Below, piece after piece: positions 57,869-64,000 of a DNA stretch of 64,000 bases. The stretch is from NCBI RefSeq assembly GCF_903819335.1, contig NZ_CAIJDE010000048.1:20997-84996 (forward strand), written 5' to 3'. Position 1 is the stretch's first letter, and each line of letters opens with the position of its first letter. The translations under genes were made by a program, and so were the position numbers. The notes beneath the pieces are model-generated. The model was not told the origin of the DNA, did not search any database, and was given only the letters and a program-made list of their open reading frames with translations. The stretch is from Flavobacterium panici (lineage in GTDB: Bacteria > Bacteroidota > Bacteroidia > Flavobacteriales > Flavobacteriaceae).

Positions 57869-58443
57869 TTTTAAATAATTAAAGGTTAGTAATAATTAAT
57901 TTAATGGTTAGTAAAAATTGATAGTTAAAATAGCATTGGCTGCTGAAACAAAAACTTACAGTTCGTGAAATCGGCATCAATGTATACGTAAGTAAAAATG
58001 TTTTTATTTGCGTATGGGTCATGCAATTTGTCTAGACATTGCCTTACATTCAAATCACATTTGTTGTGGTTACACAATTAGTAATTTGATAATGTAAAGT
58101 TGATTAAAAACAATTCGAAAGGGGAGTAATAAAGTACGTAATTGGGTACAAAAAAATCTTATGTATGTATTTTATGTATTTTTTTCAGGTTAAAAAAACA
58201 ATATCAATAAAAAAAGTATGAGAAAAATTGACAAAGTTTAAATAATTAAGGATTTAGTATTTTTTGTCTTTTGAAAAATATTCATCTAATTGATTTGTAG
58301 AAGTTTAATCTTAATTCAGGGAATGTTTTTTTCGTTTATAATTGTTTCAAAATAAACACATTCATTTTGACCAAAGAATTACAGTGAACTTGATTATTAA
58401 ATTCTACTTGGTAAATAGAGAAACAATATCTCTGCTGAAAATA
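57869..58443. other. Long non-coding region upstream of the lyase-like gene
   Basis: About 575 nt, very AT-rich, with no credible ORF on either strand. It holds the leader of the lipoprotein gene and the inverted repeat at 57984-58015. Nothing else specific was recognised. Confidence 0.5.
57984..58015. promoter_or_regulatory. Inverted repeat upstream of the lyase-like gene
   Basis: ATACGTAAGTAAAAA (57984-57998) and TTTTTATTTGCGTAT (58001-58015): 13 of 15 bp complementary with a 2-nt spacer, 116 nt upstream of the start codon. The symmetry and near-zero loop favour a protein-binding operator over a terminator. Confidence 0.45.
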
Positions 58444-58445
58444 AA

Positions 58446-58476
58446 AAAAGCGAGTTAAATATATTAACTCGCTTTT
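58446..58476 (-). terminator. Terminator of the susCD operon
   Basis: Perfect 13-bp arms AAAAGCGAGTTAA / TTAACTCGCTTTT with a 5-nt loop, about 80 nt after the susD stop, followed by T on the minus strand. Confidence 0.85.
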
Positions 58477-58553
58477 ACTTTAACTTTTTGAATAAAGCTA
58501 TTTATAATCTATTCTTTTCTTAATATCATTAATTTAAGATAAATAAAAGAGGT

Positions 58554-60554
58554 TTAAATTTTGCTTTCGTCTTCAACAGCATCCTGCCATTTATCCCATA
58601 CTTTAACTCCTGCATTGTAACCATCATAACCAAAGTTCTGACTTAACTGACCTTTGATATTAGGCTCTATAGCAAGTCTAAATGGAATTGGCCAGTAATT
58701 ATTACGTTTGTCCATAGTATAAAACTTAACACCTGGTTTAAGAGAAATACCAGCCGGATATTTGTTGTAAAGGGTATAATGCACAATACGCTGATACCAA
58801 TAACTACCTCCGGCTGCATCTGTTCCAGATTGTTTATCCCAATTTGTTAAACTGTAAGTATGGCCCCATTCATCTGGTTTACCGCTCATTGCTAAACAGT
58901 GTGAAATACGTTTTAATTCAACATTTCGCCATTCTTCCATATAAAGTTCTCTTCCTCTTTCTGCACAAATATCACCAATAGTTACTGTTGAATACATTTG
59001 CGAAGCTTTTGCTCTAGCTCTTACAACATTTACATCCTGAGCTGCTCCGGAAACATTTCCTTGATAAAAACGGGCTTCTGCACGTAATAAATAAGTTTCT
59101 GCTAAACGGTATATGTACATATGCGCGCTTGATCCGGCCGTAGCTCCCTGAAAATCATTTGCTGCAGGATTAGCTTCAGCTACAACATCATGATAATAGA
59201 TTTTATAATGCGGAAAATCAAACCAGTCACGAATAGAATCTTGTGCTAACAATTTGCCCGCTTCTCTCATTCTAAAATTTTGCCCGGCCCATGTTGCACT
59301 TCCACCAGCTCCGGGAGCATATTTAAGGTCTTCCATATTTACCCAGTTTCCTACGGTGCTGTTATGTCTAAGATCTTGTTTGTCTTCAACATTGTTTACA
59401 ACCCACATAGGATGTTGTGAATAATAAGAACCACTAATAGTACCAATACCACGTCCTATTGCTCTTTGATAATCATATTTTGCATTATAATTAGTTTTAT
59501 CAGTCAATGGAAAACGCGGTGCTGCTGTTTTACCATCAGGAGTAATTAAATTGGCATCATTCCAGTTAGGTCCAAAAATTCTCATCGAAGCAAATGCTAA
59601 AAATGATTGTGCTCCTCCGTTTGGTGCTACTAAGATAGCTTCGGTATTTGCAGATATTACCTTGTTCTCAGGTCTGTGCAAATCCCAGATTACATTTCTG
59701 GTAATAGGCCAAGCCGTAGGATTTCCTCCCGGATCAAAAATTCCTAAATTATTTTGTACCAAAGAGTAACCTGATTGACCAATTAAAATATTAGCTTGTG
59801 CTTCGGCATCAGCAAATCTTCCAGATGCTAAATAACATTTAATTAGTAACTGACGGCAAGCACCTTTGCTAACCATACCTACATATCCTATTTTTGACTG
59901 CTCTGGAACATATTGTACAGCTTTCTCCATATCTGCTGTAATCATTTCAATGATGGCTTCCTTTTTAGTAGAATAGTAACTTTGCTTTGGAACAGATAAA
60001 ATTTTAGTAATCAATGGTATGTCTCCAAATTGATAAACCAGATTAAGATAGCGATATGCTCTGTGAAAATAAGCCTGCCCAATATATTTATTTTTAACCT
60101 CTTCGGATAAACTTGTCACATTCCCAATATACGTTAATACAGTATTGGCATTTTTAATACCTGTATAAGCTTCAGTCCACATAAACCCAAGATAAATAGA
60201 TTCTCCGCTTGGATCTCTTCTAAAATCTCCGGTAGGAACAATAGTATTGGCATAATCAGCAATATTACTTCCTGTGTCTGTTTTTCCATATTGTGCCATG
60301 TCAGAGAAAAGATACTCAGTACCAATAGGCACACTCACACCAGAAAAACCATAGTGAATATAATTATTACGCAGCTGTTTATCGCACAGTGCTAAAGTTG
60401 CCTGTAATCCGGCTTCTGTAGAAAACGTATTTTCAGGTTCGTAAAACGAAAGCGGATCTGAGTCGAGAAAATCCTTTGAACAAGAACTGGACAGTGCAGC
60501 CAATAGAATAAAGGGCACTAGTCTTGTAACTTTATTTTTTATATATTTTTTCAT
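58554..60554 (-). CDS. SusD/RagB-family nutrient-binding lipoprotein
   Basis: 666 residues. A lipoprotein signal ends ALSSSC with C25, then SKDFLDSDPLSFYEPENTFST, the usual SusD start. Tetratricopeptide-like helices are visible (AYTGIKNANTVLTYIG, GQAYFHRAYRYLNLVYQFGDIPLITK, YIYRLAETYLLRAEARFYQGN). The C-terminal region has ICAERGRELYMEEWRNVELKR. It caps the SusC barrel at the cell surface and binds glycans. It lies 13 nt after susC in one operon. Confidence 0.93.
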   Translation of the reverse strand: MKKYIKNKVTRLVPFILLAALSSSCSKDFLDSDPLSFYEPENTFSTEAGLQATLALCDKQLRNNYIHYGFSGVSVPIGTEYLFSDMAQYGKTDTGSNIADYANTIVPTGDFRRDPSGESIYLGFMWTEAYTGIKNANTVLTYIGNVTSLSEEVKNKYIGQAYFHRAYRYLNLVYQFGDIPLITKILSVPKQSYYSTKKEAIIEMITADMEKAVQYVPEQSKIGYVGMVSKGACRQLLIKCYLASGRFADAEAQANILIGQSGYSLVQNNLGIFDPGGNPTAWPITRNVIWDLHRPENKVISANTEAILVAPNGGAQSFLAFASMRIFGPNWNDANLITPDGKTAAPRFPLTDKTNYNAKYDYQRAIGRGIGTISGSYYSQHPMWVVNNVEDKQDLRHNSTVGNWVNMEDLKYAPGAGGSATWAGQNFRMREAGKLLAQDSIRDWFDFPHYKIYYHDVVAEANPAANDFQGATAGSSAHMYIYRLAETYLLRAEARFYQGNVSGAAQDVNVVRARAKASQMYSTVTIGDICAERGRELYMEEWRNVELKRISHCLAMSGKPDEWGHTYSLTNWDKQSGTDAAGGSYWYQRIVHYTLYNKYPAGISLKPGVKFYTMDKRNNYWPIPFRLAIEPNIKGQLSQNFGYDGYNAGVKVWDKWQDAVEDESKI

Positions 60555-60567
60555 TGTTGAATAATTA

Positions 60568-63500
60568 TTAAAGTTGGAAATTAAAACCTAAATTAAACTG
60601 TCGCGTAGCTAATCCTCCTGTTTCCGGATCTCCAAAATATTTCCATTCTTTAGAAGCAGACCATGTTGCTACGTTTTGAACTGAAGCATAAATTTTTATA
60701 TTTTTAATATGCGCACGATCTAAAAGATCTCTAGGAAGTGTATAGGCTAACGAAATGTTGTCTAAACGAATAAAACTACGATCATACAATCTTCCCGGTG
60801 CAACCGGAGTTCCTGCAGGCCCTTTAGCATCAAGACGTGCCCAGTCATTGGTTGGGTTATCAAGTGTCCAATACGGATTTACATATGGATTGAAGTTGAA
60901 TTTATACAAACTGGCATCGTTGAAAGTGTTCATATAAATTGAACTAAGTGATTTACCTCCCACATTTGAATACATACTGATAGCTAAATCCCAATTTTTA
61001 TAAATCTTAAAATCATTGCGCATCGACCATTGTACAGGAGAGTTTGAATTCCCTAAAAACTGTTTGTCTTTTTCATTATAAACTGCTTTTTTATAAGGAA
61101 CACCATCAGGATCTACTGCATCTACATCATCTGCTGTATAGCTGTTTGCAACTTTTGGGTCTCCTGGACGCTGTCCATATCTTCGAGCTTCTTTCCACTC
61201 ATCTTTTTGCCATATTCCAGTTACTCTGTAATCCCAAATTTGAGTGATTGGTCTGCCTATAAACCATCCATTAGCAGAATCATTTCCTTCTTGCGTTCCA
61301 ATAACATTACCATTTTCATCTTTAATATCTACCATATTGCCATATAATGACACAATTTTATTTTCGTTATAAGAGATTCCAAATGAAGTGCGCCATTCAA
61401 AGTTTGTGTTTTTCATATTAAGACTGTTGATACTTAATTCCAGACCTTGATTTTGAACCTCTCCAAGGTTAGTTGCGATTGATGAAAAACCAGTAAAACC
61501 AGGAAGGGACTGGCTCATAATCATGTCATGAGTAGATGCCCTGTAAAGGTCTAAAGTAGCAGTGATACGATCATTTAAGAAACCTAAGTCAAGACCGATA
61601 TTTGTTGAGGTTGTTTTTTCCCATTCCAAATTTGGATTTGCTAAACGATCAAGTGCTAAATATTTAATCTCAAGTGCTTTTCCAGAAGGATCTAAATATC
61701 CCATTGTTCCTGTGTTTACTAAGTTTGCTAAAGAAACGTATGGATCAGCAAGCGACCTGTTTCCGTTTTTGCCCCAAGACAAACGCAATTTACCGGTACT
61801 CATAGCATCTAATGGAAACCAGTTTTCATTTTTAAAGTTCCAAGCAACCCCAAAAGAAGGAAAAACTGCGTAAGGATTTGAAGCTCCAAATGCTGAATAT
61901 CCATCACGACGAATTGTCGCTGTAAGCATATAACGATTATCAAACGAATAGAAAAGTCTTGCCATCAATCCATCTGCTGTTTCATGCGTATCGTTTGATC
62001 TGATTGCACTATTTGCCATTGTTGCCGTATTTACAAGGTGAAACCCTAAAGCATCTGAAGGCTGAATATTATAGGCATCCATTCCATCTGACCAATAACG
62101 ACGCTCTTCAGCTTCCTGAACAAAAGTTGCAACGATGTGATGTTTTTCAGCAAATGTATAATCCCATGTTATGGTATTATTCAGGTTGTAATCAAATCTT
62201 ATAGCACTATTTCTATTTGCTCCTGTAGTAGCTGCAGGCCAGTTTGGATTTTGTGTTGACCTGAAATAACGATCATGAAAAAATTGATAACGAGGAGCAA
62301 TGTTAAATGAATATGTAATACCCAAAGGCAAAGTTACTTTTGTATTAAAAATAGAATTCAACGTTGTATATCCTGTTTCCTTGTCAATAAATTGACGTTC
62401 GTAATAATAGTTATAATTCTGTCCAGAGACATTTTTACCCATTGGCTGTCTCTCATAATTGCCATTTGCATCTCTAAAAGTTCCAAACGGGCTGGTTCTC
62501 ATCATATTATTATCCCCGGCATTTGTACCTAAAGAAGGCGTAATATCTCCATCTGATCGATCCTGAAAATTAATGTTTGCCCCAAAGTCAAGCCAATCTG
62601 TAATTTTAGCATCAACTTTCATATTAGAACGAGCTGATTTATAATCATTTCCAACAATTGCTCCTTGTGAGGTTAAATAACCAAAAGACATGTAATAATT
62701 AACTCTTTCGCCTGCTCCGGAAATACTCAAATTATTATCACGATTAATACCCGTTCTAAAAGAACTGTCGCTCCAATCGTGTGTTTTATCGTCTAGGAAA
62801 TTAGCCATTAGCGAAGGATCAAAATTCAATCCCAAGCGTGCTCCCCATACTTCTTTTGAACTTTTTCCATTTGTTTGAGCAGCTGGTTGATACGCTAACC
62901 ATTGTGCTTCTGTAATTCCCCATTTACCTAAATCATTAGGATTTGAGAAATAGCCTGGTTTACCATTAGCAACTGTTCCTGATATCCATGCTTCGTATTG
63001 TCCAGTTGCTGTGTTGATACCATAAGTTTGGGCAGTTTCCCAATCTTCACGATATTTTAAATAGCCCTCTGGAGAATACACACCACGATAAGCACTCTTA
63101 TTACTAATTGTTGTGTTTGTAGTAAAACTAATCATAGGTTTACCCGATTTACCTTTTTTAGTTGAAATAAGGATAACCCCTGCCGCCGCTCTCGATCCAT
63201 ATACAGATGCTGCCGATGCATCTTTTAAAATATCAAGCTGGGCAATATCATCAGGATTGATTTCTGAAAGTTCACCATAAAACTGCATTCCGTCTAAAAT
63301 AATAAGCGGTGAATTATGAGGTCCTCCCGTTTTTTGATCATTACCAGTATATACAGAAGTCTGCCCACGAATTTGGATATTTCCACCTCCTTTTGCAGAA
63401 GGATCATAACCTACTCTTAAACCTGGAGTACCTCTTAATATATCCTGAACAGTCTGCGGATTTTGGTTCGCCAGTTTATCAGGTGTTATCTGAACAATTG

Positions 63501-63954
63501 CCCCCGTTAAATCCTTTTTCTTCATTTTACCATACCCTACAACCACAACTTCATCTAGTGATGTTGTTGCTTTTTGGAGTTTTACAGTAATTGAAGTTTC
63601 TCCTTTTAAAGTAATCTCTTTGGTTGTATAGCCCAAATAAGATATTATCAGGACAGCATTATCATTATCTGTTTTTAAAGTAAATTTTCCATCAAAATCT
63701 GTTAAAGTAGAATTTTTACTTCCTTTTTCTAAAATAGTAACGCCCGGCAGCGGCATACCATTTTCATCATTAACTTGTCCCTTGATGTTTTTTTGTTCCA
63801 GTACATTTTTTAGGTTAGTTGTACTCTTTGAACTAATTGCGTAGCTATGAACCTGAGATAGAGAAAATAATACACAGAGCATCATCATTTTCTTTTTCAA
63901 ATTAAACACAGATTCGCAATCAGGACTTTTTTTGATCCTAATTAGATTTGTCAT
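60568..63954 (-). CDS. SusC/RagA-family TonB-linked outer-membrane transporter
   Basis: 1,128 residues. The N-terminal signal is unusual in length (MTNLIRIKKSPDCESVFNLKKKMMMLCVLFSLSQVHSYA). A carboxypeptidase-regulatory-like domain (about 57-135; IKGQVNDENGMPLPGVTILEKGSKN) is followed by the TonB box region LDEVVVVGYG and the plug (KKKDLTGAIVQITPDKL, IRGQTSVYTG, ILKDASAASVYGSRAAAGVILI). The barrel takes up the rest and ends TRQFNLGFNFQL. It imports glycan fragments bound by SusD using TonB energy. First gene of the susCD operon; the promoter lies at or beyond the window end. Confidence 0.95.
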   Translation of the reverse strand: MTNLIRIKKSPDCESVFNLKKKMMMLCVLFSLSQVHSYAISSKSTTNLKNVLEQKNIKGQVNDENGMPLPGVTILEKGSKNSTLTDFDGKFTLKTDNDNAVLIISYLGYTTKEITLKGETSITVKLQKATTSLDEVVVVGYGKMKKKDLTGAIVQITPDKLANQNPQTVQDILRGTPGLRVGYDPSAKGGGNIQIRGQTSVYTGNDQKTGGPHNSPLIILDGMQFYGELSEINPDDIAQLDILKDASAASVYGSRAAAGVILISTKKGKSGKPMISFTTNTTISNKSAYRGVYSPEGYLKYREDWETAQTYGINTATGQYEAWISGTVANGKPGYFSNPNDLGKWGITEAQWLAYQPAAQTNGKSSKEVWGARLGLNFDPSLMANFLDDKTHDWSDSSFRTGINRDNNLSISGAGERVNYYMSFGYLTSQGAIVGNDYKSARSNMKVDAKITDWLDFGANINFQDRSDGDITPSLGTNAGDNNMMRTSPFGTFRDANGNYERQPMGKNVSGQNYNYYYERQFIDKETGYTTLNSIFNTKVTLPLGITYSFNIAPRYQFFHDRYFRSTQNPNWPAATTGANRNSAIRFDYNLNNTITWDYTFAEKHHIVATFVQEAEERRYWSDGMDAYNIQPSDALGFHLVNTATMANSAIRSNDTHETADGLMARLFYSFDNRYMLTATIRRDGYSAFGASNPYAVFPSFGVAWNFKNENWFPLDAMSTGKLRLSWGKNGNRSLADPYVSLANLVNTGTMGYLDPSGKALEIKYLALDRLANPNLEWEKTTSTNIGLDLGFLNDRITATLDLYRASTHDMIMSQSLPGFTGFSSIATNLGEVQNQGLELSINSLNMKNTNFEWRTSFGISYNENKIVSLYGNMVDIKDENGNVIGTQEGNDSANGWFIGRPITQIWDYRVTGIWQKDEWKEARRYGQRPGDPKVANSYTADDVDAVDPDGVPYKKAVYNEKDKQFLGNSNSPVQWSMRNDFKIYKNWDLAISMYSNVGGKSLSSIYMNTFNDASLYKFNFNPYVNPYWTLDNPTNDWARLDAKGPAGTPVAPGRLYDRSFIRLDNISLAYTLPRDLLDRAHIKNIKIYASVQNVATWSASKEWKYFGDPETGGLATRQFNLGFNFQL

Positions 63955-64000
63955 TTTTGGTTTTCATTTTTGGTTAATAATTAGTTAGTATGAAAATCAC

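Noticed and set aside
63955..63976. Short upstream ORF before susC
   Set aside because: A duplicated ACCAAAAATGA places an extra ATG upstream, but it reads only nine codons to a stop. It may affect translation but cannot be supported as a gene.

Overview
The window looks like a piece of a Flavobacterium-type chromosome (Bacteroidota, Flavobacteriaceae). The evidence is the low G+C content, a SusC/SusD pair, a T9SS type A sorting domain, a DUF3822-like gene next to rsmD, a fused alpha/beta E1 dehydrogenase, and many promoters with the flavobacterial -7 element TAnnTTTG. Most genes are housekeeping or ordinary accessory genes. No phage, integrase, transposase, CRISPR array, rRNA or tRNA was seen.

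Layout. 1-6550: a truncated giant surface adhesin (von Willebrand A domain, then at least 1,600 residues of tandem repeats), preceded by a small secreted protein. 7048-10544: polyphosphate operon (sixA-like, ppk1, ppx). 10647-11953: Crp/Fnr regulator and a flavodoxin-fold quinone reductase. 12086-13848: dnaX, split by an A10 tract into a gamma-length product and a -1 frame that completes tau. 14055-17579: small membrane and secreted proteins of unknown role, a BON lipoprotein, a BON-LysM protein and a decayed ParD-like antitoxin. 17724-19074: small genes, a frameshifted gene and rnpB. 19113-21666: dicarboxylate symporter, ketopantoate reductase, small membrane protein. 21758-26301: two-component system divergent from an outer-membrane barrel protein. 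26385-31441: rsmD, DUF3822, RecD-like helicase, extradiol dioxygenase, kdsB. 31661-38581: E1 dehydrogenase, a dead-M1-peptidase/barrel fusion, LOG, cupin. 38808-39255: a long inverted repeat around a 42-codon ORF. 39366-47484: uvrA, Fic, ClC channel, ggt, acpH. 47774-54823: glmM, GH128 glucanase, LpxL-like acyltransferase, rhomboid, SIMPL, Crp/Fnr and SDR. 54905-56931: small acidic protein, HD hydrolase, AraC regulator. 57077-63954: a small polysaccharide-utilization locus (lyase-like lipoprotein, SusD, SusC).

Regulation can be read directly at several loci. Both Crp/Fnr genes are followed by an oxidoreductase gene whose promoter has a palindrome centred on ACATTTGT, exactly 36.5 bp upstream of the last base of a TAnnTTTG element. 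This is a class II activator position (about -41.5). The OmpR-type regulator sits opposite a promoter with three TTAAC repeats at 11-bp steps. The AraC gene sits upstream of a promoter with three TTGAC repeats at 10-11 bp steps. The Fic protein has an excisionase-like C-terminal helix-turn-helix, and its promoter holds two TATCsGATA operators in a perfect 14-bp inverted repeat.

The strongest candidates for follow-up are the dnaX frameshift and the matching regulator-operator-target modules. Intergenic spaces are also rich in several families of palindromic repeats, many placed as bidirectional terminators, some nested or carrying a shared 27-bp insert.
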